Shown here: positions 9,295-17,707 of the stretch, in pieces
Layout of the letters: each line of letters starts with the position of its first letter
How positions within the stretch are numbered: position 1 is the first letter of the stretch
Origin: Massilia arenae
GTDB taxonomy: Bacteria; Pseudomonadota; Gammaproteobacteria; Burkholderiales; Burkholderiaceae_D
Assembly: GCF_008014745.1 (NCBI RefSeq)
Contig: NZ_VPFD01000034.1
Location: forward strand, 1-50,707
Length of the DNA stretch: 50,707 nucleotides
Direction: 5' to 3'
Program-made: the position numbers and the translations under genes
Notes under the pieces: generated by a model
The model's database searches: none
What the model was told of the DNA's origin: nothing
What the model saw: the letters and a program-made list of their open reading frames with translations, nothing else

Positions 9295-9939
9295 ATGGCC
9301 ATCATCATCCATTCCAGCGCCATCGTCGACCGCGGCGCCCAGCTCGGCGACGACACCCACGTCTGGCACTTCGCCCACGTCTGCGCCGGCGCGCGCATCG
9401 GCGCCGCCTGCTCGCTGGGCCAGAACGTCTTCGTCGGCAACGACGTGTGCATCGGCAACGGGGTCAAGATCCAGAACAACGTCTCGATCTACGACGCCGT
9501 GACCCTCGAAGACGATGTCTTCTGCGGCCCCAGCATGGTGTTCACCAACGTCTACAACCCGCGCGCCGCGGTGCCGCGCAAGCACGAGTACCGGCGCACC
9601 CTGGTGCGGCGCGGGGCCACCATCGGCGCCAATGCCACCGTCGTGTGCGGCGTGACGATCGGCCAGTACGCCTTCGTCGCCGCCGGCGCCGTGGTCAACC
9701 GCGACGTCGCGCCGCATGCGCTGGTGGCGGGCGTGCCGGCGCGCCAGATCGGCTGGATCAGCCGCACCGGCGACCGCCTGGCCCTGCCCCTCACCGGCAA
9801 TGGCGAAGCCCGCTGCCCGCATACCGGCGAGCCCTACATCCTGCAAGACAGCGTCTGCCGTGCTGCCGACAGCGCAAGCGACCTGACCGGCAGCGATCCG
9901 AACCAAAGCCCGAGCCAGAGCCAGAGTGCACGAGGATAA
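9295..9939 (+). CDS. wbpD: UDP-2-acetamido-3-amino-glucuronate N-acetyltransferase (WbpD-type)
   Basis: This 214-residue left-handed beta-helix acetyltransferase acetylates the 3-amino group made by WbpE, giving UDP-2,3-diacetamido-2,3-dideoxy-glucuronate. Hexapeptide repeats run from about residue 5 to 150 (AQLGDDTHVWHFAHVCAGAR onward). They include the family segment NVYNPRAAVPRK and the C-terminal cap GVPARQIGWIS, as in WbpD/WlbB proteins. The C-terminus carries a Ser/Gln-rich tail (NQSPSQSQSARG) that looks lineage-specific. It starts two bases after wbpB, and wbpE starts three bases after its stop. Confidence 0.92.
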   Translation: MAIIIHSSAIVDRGAQLGDDTHVWHFAHVCAGARIGAACSLGQNVFVGNDVCIGNGVKIQNNVSIYDAVTLEDDVFCGPSMVFTNVYNPRAAVPRKHEYRRTLVRRGATIGANATVVCGVTIGQYAFVAAGAVVNRDVAPHALVAGVPARQIGWISRTGDRLALPLTGNGEARCPHTGEPYILQDSVCRAADSASDLTGSDPNQSPSQSQSARG

Positions 9940-9942
9940 TCC

Positions 9943-11136
9943 ATGGACTTCATCGACCTTAAATCGCAATATCTCGCCTCGCGCGAGCTGATCGACGGCC
10001 GCATCCAGGCCGTCCTCGACCACGGGCAGTACATCCTCGGCCCCGAGGTTGCCGAGCTCGAGGCGCGCCTGGCGGAGCGCACCGGCGCGCGCCACTGCAT
10101 CACCGTGTCGTCCGGCACCGAGGCGCTCATCATCGCCATGATGGCGCTCGGCATCAAGGCCGGCGACGAGGTGATCACCACCCCGTTCTCCTTCATCGCC
10201 GCGGCCGAAGCCGTGATGCTGGTGGGCGCCACCCCGGTGTTCGCCGACGTCGAAGCCGCCACCGGCAATATCGACGCGCGCCTGGTCGCCGAGCGCATCA
10301 CGCCGCGCACGCGCGCCATCCTTCCGGTCTCGCTGTACGGCCAGCCGGCCGACATGGACGCCATCAACGCCATCGCCGAACCCTATGGCATCGCCGTCAT
10401 CGAGGATGCCGCCCAGAGCTTCGGCGCCACCTATCGCGGCCGCCAGAGCTGCCACCTGTCCACGATCGGCTGCACCAGCTTCTTCCCCAGCAAGCCGCTG
10501 GGCTGCTACGGCGACGGCGGCGCCCTGTTCACCGACGACGATGCCCTGGCCCAGGCCATGCGCGAGATCCGCGTCCACGGCCAGTCGCACCGCTACGTGC
10601 ATACCCGGCTGGGCGTCGGCGGACGCATGGACACCCTGCAGTGCGCCGTGGTGCTGGCCAAGCTCGAACGCTTCGACTGGGAAGTCGGGCAGCGCCAGCG
10701 TGCCGCGGCCGGCTACGACGCGCTGCTGCGCCACCAGATTCCCGTCCTCGCCGTGCGCAACGACCGCAGCAGCGTCCATGCCCAGTACACGGTGCTGGTC
10801 GACGAGCGCGAACGGGTGCGCGCCCAGCTTGCCGCCGCCGGGATTCCGACCGCCGTCCACTATCCGGTGCCGATTCACCGCCAGGCCGCCTATGCCCACC
10901 TGGCGCCGGACGCCTATCCGGTGGCCGAAGGACTGGCCCGGCGCGTCCTGAGCCTGCCGATGGGGCCGTTCCTCGACGACGCCAGCGCGCAACGGGTGGC
11001 CGGCGCCCTGCTCGACGCCTGTCGCCAGACGCGCGCCGCGATGCCCGCCGTGACGCCAGACGAGTTGGCGCCCGCTTCGGTCACCAGCATCGCCTCCGTC
11101 GCCGCCACCGCCACCACTCCCGCCACGACTTCATGA
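9943..11136 (+). CDS. wbpE: UDP-2-acetamido-3-keto-glucuronate aminotransferase (WbpE-type)
   Basis: The PLP-dependent DegT/DnrJ/EryC1/StrS aminotransferase transfers an amino group from glutamate to C3 of the WbpB product. The 397-residue protein has the PLP phosphate-site region SSGTEALIIAM (about 63), the IEDAAQSFGA motif and the Schiff-base Lys in FFPSKPLGCYGDGGA (K184, matching K185 reported for WbpE). The last 35 or so residues form an Ala/Thr/Val-rich tail absent from typical family members. The start has AGGA about 6 bases upstream. Its stop overlaps the next ATG (ATGA), so the flippase gene is translationally coupled. Confidence 0.92.
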   Translation: MDFIDLKSQYLASRELIDGRIQAVLDHGQYILGPEVAELEARLAERTGARHCITVSSGTEALIIAMMALGIKAGDEVITTPFSFIAAAEAVMLVGATPVFADVEAATGNIDARLVAERITPRTRAILPVSLYGQPADMDAINAIAEPYGIAVIEDAAQSFGATYRGRQSCHLSTIGCTSFFPSKPLGCYGDGGALFTDDDALAQAMREIRVHGQSHRYVHTRLGVGGRMDTLQCAVVLAKLERFDWEVGQRQRAAAGYDALLRHQIPVLAVRNDRSSVHAQYTVLVDERERVRAQLAAAGIPTAVHYPVPIHRQAAYAHLAPDAYPVAEGLARRVLSLPMGPFLDDASAQRVAGALLDACRQTRAAMPAVTPDELAPASVTSIASVAATATTPATTS

Positions 11137-12380
11137 GGCATTTGCCGCCATTCTGGCGCCACGTCGCCACCGTCCTCGGTGGCGCCCTCGGCGCGCAGGC
11201 CCTGCCGCTGCTGGCGGCTCCGCTGCTGACACGCATGTGCACGCCGCAAGAGTTGGGCGCCTACAGCGTCTGGCTCGGCGTGATCGCGCTGTCGGCGATC
11301 GGCGCCACCCTGCGCATGGAGGCGGCGATGATCCTCGACCAAGAACAACAGCACCAGCGCACCTGCTTCCGGGTCGTGTTCTACAGCGCCACCATCGCCG
11401 CCTTGCTACTCACGCTGATTGCCACAGCGGCGCGGCTGGCCGGCTTCGAACCGGCCCTGCACCTGCCCTGGGCGGCCCTGCTCACGATCGGCGCCGGCGC
11501 CTGGCTGATCGCCTGCATGCAGACCACGCTTGCCTACGCCACCTCGCACAATGCCTTCGGCAAGGCGGCGCGCGCCAAGGTGGTGGCGGCCGCCGTCATC
11601 GTCTTCACCCAGCTCACGCTACTGTACGCAGGCCTTGGCGGGTCCGGCCTGATCGCCGGCCACCTGTGCGGCCTGCTGGCCGGCTACCTGTATGCGCGGC
11701 GCCTGCTGCGTCCACCGCGCGCGCCCATCGCCTGGCTGCTTGATCCCGACCAGCGCGCCTACCTGCGGCGCCACCAGGCCTTCTGGCGCTTTTCGCTGCC
11801 GTCGAACCTGCTCAACGGCGCCGTCAGCCAGTTGCCGCTATTCCTGATCGGGATGCGCCACGGCGTGCTGGCCGCCGGTCTGTATGCGCTGACCCAGCGC
11901 GTGCTGTCGGCGCCGGTGTCGCTGCTGGCGGCCTCGGTGCTCGAGGTCTTCAAGCGCGAATCGGTGCTCGAATTCCGCGAGCACGGCAATTGCAGCCGCA
12001 CCTACCGCCATACTTTCAAGGCGCTGCTGGTGATGGGCATCGGCCCGGCCCTGCTGCTGATGGCCTTCGCCCCGACCCTGTTCGCCACCGTGTTCGGCGC
12101 CTCCTGGCGCGAGGCGGGAGAGTTGGCCCAGCTGATGGCGCCGCTGTTCCTGCTGAACTTCGTCGCCAGTCCGCTGAGCTATGTGTTCTTCGTGGCCGGC
12201 CGCCAGAAGGCCGACCTGCTGTGGCAGGTAACGCTGTTCGCCACCACCCTCGGCGCCTTCCTGCTGCCGGGCAGCGTGCACGACAACGTGCTGTGGTACG
12301 TGATCGGCTATTCCTGCCTCTACCTGGTCTACCTGCACATGTCCTGGAACTGCTCGCGCAACGGGCTGGCCACCGCATGA
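11133..12380 (+). CDS. wzx: Wzx-type polysaccharide flippase (MATE/MVF superfamily)
   Basis: The 415-residue protein is hydrophobic almost throughout, with about 12 predicted transmembrane helices. It begins in the manner of O-antigen/capsule flippases (PPFWRHVATVLGGALGAQ, PLLTRMCTPQELGAYSVW), matching the polysaccharide biosynthesis protein family. It would move the undecaprenyl-linked repeat unit across the inner membrane. The ATG overlaps the wbpE stop by four bases and its own stop overlaps the next ATG in the same way. Flippases diverge quickly, so specificity cannot be judged. Confidence 0.85.
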   Translation: MRHLPPFWRHVATVLGGALGAQALPLLAAPLLTRMCTPQELGAYSVWLGVIALSAIGATLRMEAAMILDQEQQHQRTCFRVVFYSATIAALLLTLIATAARLAGFEPALHLPWAALLTIGAGAWLIACMQTTLAYATSHNAFGKAARAKVVAAAVIVFTQLTLLYAGLGGSGLIAGHLCGLLAGYLYARRLLRPPRAPIAWLLDPDQRAYLRRHQAFWRFSLPSNLLNGAVSQLPLFLIGMRHGVLAAGLYALTQRVLSAPVSLLAASVLEVFKRESVLEFREHGNCSRTYRHTFKALLVMGIGPALLLMAFAPTLFATVFGASWREAGELAQLMAPLFLLNFVASPLSYVFFVAGRQKADLLWQVTLFATTLGAFLLPGSVHDNVLWYVIGYSCLYLVYLHMSWNCSRNGLATA

Positions 12381-13741
12381 ATCCCCCGGCCACGCCCCCT
12401 TCCGCCCCGCCGCCGGCCGTGCATGCCGGCGGCGCACCCGATGCCTGGGCGCTGGCGCTGCAGAGCGGCCCCTCCCAGCCCCGCGGCGCGGCGCGTGCCC
12501 GGCGCGAGCAATGGCTGATGATCGCCTGCTTCTTCATGCTGTTCCCGGGCTTCTTCTTCTACCATACCCTGCTCGGCACCGGCACCACCGGCGCCTTCCT
12601 GGGCGGTTACTTCGGCCCGGTGGCGCTGGCCTTTGCCGGCCCGATGTGCCTGGTCTATCTTGCCCGCATGCGGCGCGAGGCCCGGCGCCTGACCCTGGTC
12701 GACGTCCATTACGGCGTCTTCTTCGCGTATTTCGTGGCCGTGGTGGTGGTCAATGCGGCGGCCGGCGCCAACCGCGCCATCGTGGTCTACCACATGCTCG
12801 CCATCCTCTTCATGGTGCTGGTCTACATCCAGTTCTGCTTCATCGACTTCGCCAGCCGGCGCTTCCGCGCCGTCGGCCTGCTCAGCCTGGCCGGGATGTC
12901 GACCATCGTGTTCTCGTATTCGGTCGACGGCGTGTTCTACCTCGGCGCGCTCGGCATCGCCAAGGACACCAATGCACTCGCCACCTACCAGGGTTTCTCG
13001 CGTTCCTACCTGTTTACTTACCTCGCGGTGGCCACCTTCACGCGCAGGCTGCCGCTGCGCCTGGCCTTGCATGCGCTGGGTGCAGCCACCCTGTTCGTCA
13101 ACACCGCGCGCAGCGAGTTCGTGGCCCTGCTGTTCGCGATTCCCTTGATTGAATTCTATTATTCGCGCCATAAACTGTACTTCGTGCTGGCTGGCGTGTG
13201 CATCGCCGCCACCGTCGGCCTCTACCTCGACCAGATCCTGGCGTCCCTGCCCTCGAACCGCATCCTCGAACTGTTCGACCTGTCGCACTCGACCTCGGCC
13301 AACAAGCGCCAGCAGCTGACCGTGCATGCGGTGCAATCGATCGCCTCCCATACCATCCTGGGCGACTATGGCAGCTACAAGCCTGGTCACTACTCGCACA
13401 ACGTGCTGTCGGCCTGGGTCGACCTCGGCCTGTTCGGTATGCTCTACGTGGCGGCGCTCGCCATCGTCCCGATCACGCCGATGTTCTTCCACGAGTACTT
13501 CGCCGCGCGCCGGCGCCCGCTGTTCCTGCTGGCCTTCGCCTTCGCCTGCGTCACCGTCCTGTTGCTGCTGACGTCCCATTACTTCACCGACATGCTGCTC
13601 AGCGCCACCCTCGGCGCCTGCAGCCGCTATGCCTACGAGAGGAAACATGCCGCGCATCGTCCACCTGACCTCGGCGCACCCGCGCTACGACACGAGGATC
13701 TTCGTCAAGCAATGCCGCACGCTGGCCAGCCACGGTCATGA
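12377..13741 (+). CDS. wzy: Wzy-type O-antigen/exopolysaccharide polymerase
   Basis: The predicted 454-residue inner-membrane protein has a Pro/Ala-rich cytoplasmic start (about 50 residues), then ten or more transmembrane helices. The segment HYSHNVLSAWVDLGLFG (about 340) resembles the Wzy_C/O-antigen-ligase signature, in which an HN-x-x-L block faces the periplasm. It likely polymerises repeat units on undecaprenyl diphosphate. A ligase of the WaaL type has the same fold, but its place between flippase and glycosyltransferase favours polymerase. The frame runs 95 bases into the next gene, so its hydrophilic last 30 or so residues overlap that gene's start. Confidence 0.82.
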   Translation: MNPPATPPSAPPPAVHAGGAPDAWALALQSGPSQPRGAARARREQWLMIACFFMLFPGFFFYHTLLGTGTTGAFLGGYFGPVALAFAGPMCLVYLARMRREARRLTLVDVHYGVFFAYFVAVVVVNAAAGANRAIVVYHMLAILFMVLVYIQFCFIDFASRRFRAVGLLSLAGMSTIVFSYSVDGVFYLGALGIAKDTNALATYQGFSRSYLFTYLAVATFTRRLPLRLALHALGAATLFVNTARSEFVALLFAIPLIEFYYSRHKLYFVLAGVCIAATVGLYLDQILASLPSNRILELFDLSHSTSANKRQQLTVHAVQSIASHTILGDYGSYKPGHYSHNVLSAWVDLGLFGMLYVAALAIVPITPMFFHEYFAARRRPLFLLAFAFACVTVLLLLTSHYFTDMLLSATLGACSRYAYERKHAAHRPPDLGAPALRHEDLRQAMPHAGQPRS

Positions 13742-14816
13742 GGTGATCCTGGTGGTGGCCGACGGCCTCGGCGACGAGCTGCGCGACGGGGTCCGGATCG
13801 TCGACGCCGGGAAGCGCGCGGACGGGCCGCCGGAGCGCCGCCCGAACGCCCTCGTGGGGCGTTTGGACCGCATGCTGTGGACGACGCGCCGGGTGGCCGC
13901 GCGCGCGCTGGCCTTCGATGCCGACGCCTACCAGTTGCACGACCCGGAGCTATTGCCGGTTGGCCTGCGCCTGCGGCGCGCGGGCATGCGCGTCGTGTTC
14001 GATGCCCATGAAGACGTACCGACCCAGCTGCTCGACAAACCCTATCTGGCGCCTGGCGTGGCGGGCCTGGCGGCGGGCATGTATGCGCGCTATGAACGCT
14101 ACGCTTGCGCCCGCCTCGATGGCCTGCTGGCCGCCACGTCCCATATCCGCGAGCGGCTGGCGCACTGCAATGCGCAGACGATCGACGTCGCCAACTATCC
14201 GCTGCCCGAGGAATTCTCTCCCGAGCGCAGCTGGGATGCGCGCACCGGGATCTGCTACGTCGGCAGCATCTCGGCGATCCGCGGCATCCGCGAAATGGTG
14301 CAGGCCTGCGCCCTGCTGCGCACCCCGGCACGGCTGGCCCTGGCCGGCAGCTTCGCCGACCCGGCGCTCGCGCGCGAGGTGGCGCTGCTGCCGGGCTGGA
14401 CCCGCATCCGCGCGCTCGGCCACCTCGATCGCGCCGGCGTGGGCCGGGTCATGGAAAACGCGTTCGCCGGCCTGGTCACCCTGCTGCCGACCGCGAGCTA
14501 CCGCGATGCGTTGCCGGTCAAGATGTTCGAGTACATGGCGGCCGGGATTCCCGTGATCGCGTCGGATTTCCCGCGCTGGCGCGCCATCGTCGAGGCCAAT
14601 GATTGCGGCGTGTGCGTCGACCCGCGCGATCCGGCCGCCATCGCCGCCGCCATCGACCGCCTGGCGCAAGATCCGGCGCTGGCCCGGCGCATGGGCGCCA
14701 ATGGCCGGCGTGCTGTCGAGCAAACCTATAACTGGAAAAACGAGGCGCAGAAGCTGGTGCGATTCTATGCCGACCTGACCCGGCATCCATTGGCGCATCG
14801 CCTGGCGCTGACCTAG
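13647..14816 (+). CDS. Glycosyltransferase family 4 protein
   Basis: The 389-residue GT-B glycosyltransferase has an N-terminal acceptor domain starting PRIVHLTSAHPRYDTRIF and a C-terminal nucleotide-sugar domain. The latter includes ICYVGSISAIRGIREMV (about 205) and the E-x7-E region in PVKMFEYMAAGIPVIASDF (about 290). It would add one sugar to the lipid-linked repeat unit at the cytoplasmic face. ATG 13647 is chosen because GAGAGGAAAC lies just upstream; an in-frame ATG at 13629 lacks such a site. The gene begins inside the end of the polymerase frame. Donor and acceptor sugars are unknown. Confidence 0.88.
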   Translation: MPRIVHLTSAHPRYDTRIFVKQCRTLASHGHEVILVVADGLGDELRDGVRIVDAGKRADGPPERRPNALVGRLDRMLWTTRRVAARALAFDADAYQLHDPELLPVGLRLRRAGMRVVFDAHEDVPTQLLDKPYLAPGVAGLAAGMYARYERYACARLDGLLAATSHIRERLAHCNAQTIDVANYPLPEEFSPERSWDARTGICYVGSISAIRGIREMVQACALLRTPARLALAGSFADPALAREVALLPGWTRIRALGHLDRAGVGRVMENAFAGLVTLLPTASYRDALPVKMFEYMAAGIPVIASDFPRWRAIVEANDCGVCVDPRDPAAIAAAIDRLAQDPALARRMGANGRRAVEQTYNWKNEAQKLVRFYADLTRHPLAHRLALT

Positions 14817-14920
14817 CAAACAGAAAAAATCAGGTCGCGCCAGCGCCCATCGTTTAAGCGGTTTCAAGGAATCGCACGGCGATCCACCTTATCGTGTAAA
14901 GCAGACTCAGAGGTGAGAAT

Positions 14921-15607
14921 ATGTTCTTGCAACACTACAATACATTTATTCAAGCCATTAATTTGCCGGTAGCGAAACTCTGCTTTCACGAGCATATCGA
15001 TCCGGAAGATATCCGCACCACCTACCGCGCCTTCACCCGGCCGCATCCGCGCTTTCGTCTCATCCGCGCCAAGACCGTCGGCGCGGCGCTGATCGACCTG
15101 TCGCGCTTCGCCGACCGCCATGCCTACGAGGAGCAGATCAAGGCGAAGAACCACGGCGGCTATCACGCCAAGCGCGCGCGCAAGCGCGGCTACCATTTCG
15201 TCGACATCGACCGCAACGATTATATCGACGACATCCACGCCATCAATACCTCGCTCGATACGCGGCAAGGCCGCCCCATGGACGGAAAATATACCGAGAA
15301 ACGCGAGGCATTCGACACGCTGCCGCATTTCCGCCATCACGGCATTCTCGACCCGCAAGGAAAACTGGTCGCGTATGCGAGCCTGGCCATCTATGGCAAT
15401 TTCGCCGCCTTTTCGCAGATGCTGGGCTATCGCAATAACGACGGCATCATGCACCTGCTGCTGGTCGACACCATCAGCCGCCTGATCGACGAACGGCAAG
15501 TGCGCTACGTCATGTACGACACCTTCTTCGGCGCCCAGCCCGGCCTCAAGACCTTCAAGACCATCCTGGGCTTCCAGCCCTACCGTGCGCGGTATTTCCT
15601 TCAATGA
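14921..15607 (+). CDS. GNAT-like protein of unknown substrate in the polysaccharide locus
   Basis: The 228-residue soluble protein is probably of the GNAT/FemAB-like acyltransferase fold. Evidence is modest: an N-terminal region rich in basic residues (KAKNHGGYHAKRARKRGY), a central strand-helix pattern and a C-terminal GLKTFKTILGFQPYRARYF resembling the end of GNAT domains. No signal peptide or membrane segment is seen. GAGGTGAG sits just before the ATG. A 104-base gap separates it from the preceding glycosyltransferase gene, the largest gap since the start of wbpA, so an internal promoter is possible. Only 9 bases separate it from the deacetylase-like gene, suggesting a paired function such as N-modification of an amino sugar. 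The acetyltransferase role is inference. Confidence 0.75.
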   Translation: MFLQHYNTFIQAINLPVAKLCFHEHIDPEDIRTTYRAFTRPHPRFRLIRAKTVGAALIDLSRFADRHAYEEQIKAKNHGGYHAKRARKRGYHFVDIDRNDYIDDIHAINTSLDTRQGRPMDGKYTEKREAFDTLPHFRHHGILDPQGKLVAYASLAIYGNFAAFSQMLGYRNNDGIMHLLLVDTISRLIDERQVRYVMYDTFFGAQPGLKTFKTILGFQPYRARYFLQ

Positions 15608-15616
15608 AACACTGCA

Positions 15617-16399
15617 ATGAAGACTTTCTTGAACCGGGTGTACGCCGACTACCTGATGCCCAGCCGCCTCGGCGAGTACGCGTCCCTGCTGCAGGCGGCG
15701 AATGAGGCCGGCTACGCCCAGGTATCGGTGCGCAGCTTCTTCCGCAACCTCAACCGCGAGCAGGCGCCGCGCAAGACGCTGGTGCACCGCCACGATATCG
15801 ACAGCGACCTGCGCACAGCAAAGAAGATGTTCGCGCTCGAGGCGCGGCACGGGGTGCGGGCCAGCTATTACTTCCGCCTGTGCACCCTCGACTATGGCTT
15901 CATGCGCGAGATCGAAGCGGCCGGCAGCGAAGCCAGCTACCACTATGAGGAAGTCGCCGATTTCGCCAAGCGCCACCGCATCCGCAAGGGCGACGAACTG
16001 CGCCTGCGCTTTCCCGAGATCCGCGAGCTGTTCGCACGCAATATCGGCCAGATCGCGTCGCGCCTTGGCGCGCCGCTGGCCACCGTGGCCAGCCATGGCG
16101 ACTTCGCCAACCGCCGCCTGAACGTGATCAACCACGAGCTGCTGCGCGACCGCGCGCTGCGCACCCGCTGCGGCATCGAATGCGAATCCTACGACGCCGA
16201 ATTGCTGCGCGGCTTCGACCTGTACATCAGCGACCGCAAGCATCCCGTCTACTACACGCCGATGTCGCCGTTCGCCGCCCTCGGCCACTACGAGCGCATC
16301 TGCATGCTCACCCACCCGGTGCAATGGGAAACCAACTGGATCGAGAACACCCGCTGCAACTGGCGGCGGCTGGTCGAGGAAATGGTGTGGCGTATATGA
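15617..16399 (+). CDS. Polysaccharide-deacetylase-like protein (NodB/CE4-related, WbmS-like)
   Basis: The 260-residue protein carries a divergent carbohydrate-esterase-4 pattern. LVHRHDIDSDLRTAKKM (about 55-71) supplies the paired Asp residues of motif 1, followed by ARHGVRASYYFRL in place of the usual ATFF strand. ASHGDFANRR (about 156) supplies a motif-2-like His. This arrangement resembles the WbmS-type putative deacetylases of polysaccharide clusters rather than chitin/NodB enzymes. There is no signal peptide, so it would act on cytoplasmic nucleotide- or lipid-linked sugars. The pairing with the preceding GNAT-like gene suggests an N-deacetylation/N-acylation swap on the repeat unit; this is inference. 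Whether metal-binding residues are complete needs alignment. Confidence 0.75.
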   Translation: MKTFLNRVYADYLMPSRLGEYASLLQAANEAGYAQVSVRSFFRNLNREQAPRKTLVHRHDIDSDLRTAKKMFALEARHGVRASYYFRLCTLDYGFMREIEAAGSEASYHYEEVADFAKRHRIRKGDELRLRFPEIRELFARNIGQIASRLGAPLATVASHGDFANRRLNVINHELLRDRALRTRCGIECESYDAELLRGFDLYISDRKHPVYYTPMSPFAALGHYERICMLTHPVQWETNWIENTRCNWRRLVEEMVWRI

Positions 16400-16423
16400 C
16401 GCAACAGATATGACGCATCTGAT

Positions 16424-17707
16424 ATGAACATCCTTCTCATCAACCACTACGCCGGCTCGGTCCATCACGGCATGGAGTACCGCCCCTATTACCTGGCGCG
16501 CGAATGGGTACGGGCCGGGCACCGGGTACACATCGTGGCCGCCTCGCATTCGCACCTGCGGCGCCAGGGCCCCACCATGGCCGGCCGCGACCGCCTTGCC
16601 GAGGACATCGACGGCATCCACTACACCTGGCTGCGCACCCCCACCTATGCCGGCAATGGCGCCGGCCGCGTGCGCAATATGCTGGCCTTCGTGGCGCGCT
16701 TGTGGCGCGAGGCCCCGCGCCTGGCGCAGACCTTCGCGCCGCAAGCCGTGATCGCCTCCAGCACCTATCCGCTCGATATCTGGCCGGCGCACCGGATCGC
16801 CCGCCTGGCGGGCGCGCGCCTGCTGCACGAGGTGCACGACCTGTGGCCGCTGTCGCCGATGGAACTGGGCGGCCATTCGCGCCACCACCCCTTCATCATG
16901 CTGCTGCAGGCGGCCGAGAACCACGCCTGCCGCCACGCCGACGCCATCGTCTCGATCCTGCCCCGGGTCCGCGGACACCTGGAGGCGCGCGGCATGGCGC
17001 CGCACAAGCTGCACCTGATCCCGAACGGCGTCGACCCGGACGAATGGCCGGCCGCGGGCACGCCGCCGCCTGCGGATGCGCCATGCCGCGGGCCGGACGT
17101 ATTGCCGCCTGCCGTCGCCGCGCTCCTCGGCCGGCTGCGTGCCGAGGGACGGGCGATCGTCGGCTATGCCGGCAGCCACGGCCTGGCCAATGCGCTCGAT
17201 ACCCTGCTCGACGCCGCCCACCTGCTGCGCCAGCGGCCGCTCGCCTTCGTGCTGGTCGGCGCCGGGCCCGAAAAGGACCGGCTGCGGCGCCAGGCGCGCT
17301 CGCTCGGGCTGGACCACGTCCACTTCGTCGACCCGGTCGCGAAGCGCGCCATCCCGGCCCTGCTGGCGCGCTTCGACATCGCCTTCCTCGGCTGGCGGCG
17401 CCAGCCGCTGTACCGCTTCGGCATCGCGCCCAACAAGCTGCTCGACTACATGATGGCGGGCTGCCCGGTCCTGCATGCGGTCGAGGCCGGCAACGATCCG
17501 GTGGCGGAAACCGGCTGCGGCGTCAGCGTGGCGCCCGACGATCCGTCCGCCCTGGCCGAGGGACTGGCGCGCCTGATGGCGCTCGATCCACGCACGCGCC
17601 GGGCGCTGGGCGAGCGCGGCCGCCGCCACGTGCTGGACCACCTGAGCTATCCGGTCCTGGCCCGCCGCTTCCTTGCCGTACTCGCACAGGAGACCCACCA
17701 TGCCTGA
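16424..17707 (+). CDS. Glycosyltransferase family 4 protein, WbuB-like
   Basis: The 427-residue GT-B glycosyltransferase starts MNILLINHYAGSVHHGMEYR, the usual opening of WbuB-type amino-sugar transferases. Further matches are LHEVHDLWPLSPMELGG (about 130), PNGVDPDEWP and a C-terminal donor domain with GYAGSHGLANALDTLL. The region IAPNKLLDYMMAGCPVLHAVEAGNDPV contains the expected acidic residues. WbuB relatives transfer FucNAc-like sugars onto undecaprenyl-linked primers; specificity here is inferred only. The stop overlaps the next start by eight bases, which couples it to the aminotransferase. Confidence 0.88.
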   Translation: MNILLINHYAGSVHHGMEYRPYYLAREWVRAGHRVHIVAASHSHLRRQGPTMAGRDRLAEDIDGIHYTWLRTPTYAGNGAGRVRNMLAFVARLWREAPRLAQTFAPQAVIASSTYPLDIWPAHRIARLAGARLLHEVHDLWPLSPMELGGHSRHHPFIMLLQAAENHACRHADAIVSILPRVRGHLEARGMAPHKLHLIPNGVDPDEWPAAGTPPPADAPCRGPDVLPPAVAALLGRLRAEGRAIVGYAGSHGLANALDTLLDAAHLLRQRPLAFVLVGAGPEKDRLRRQARSLGLDHVHFVDPVAKRAIPALLARFDIAFLGWRRQPLYRFGIAPNKLLDYMMAGCPVLHAVEAGNDPVAETGCGVSVAPDDPSALAEGLARLMALDPRTRRALGERGRRHVLDHLSYPVLARRFLAVLAQETHHA

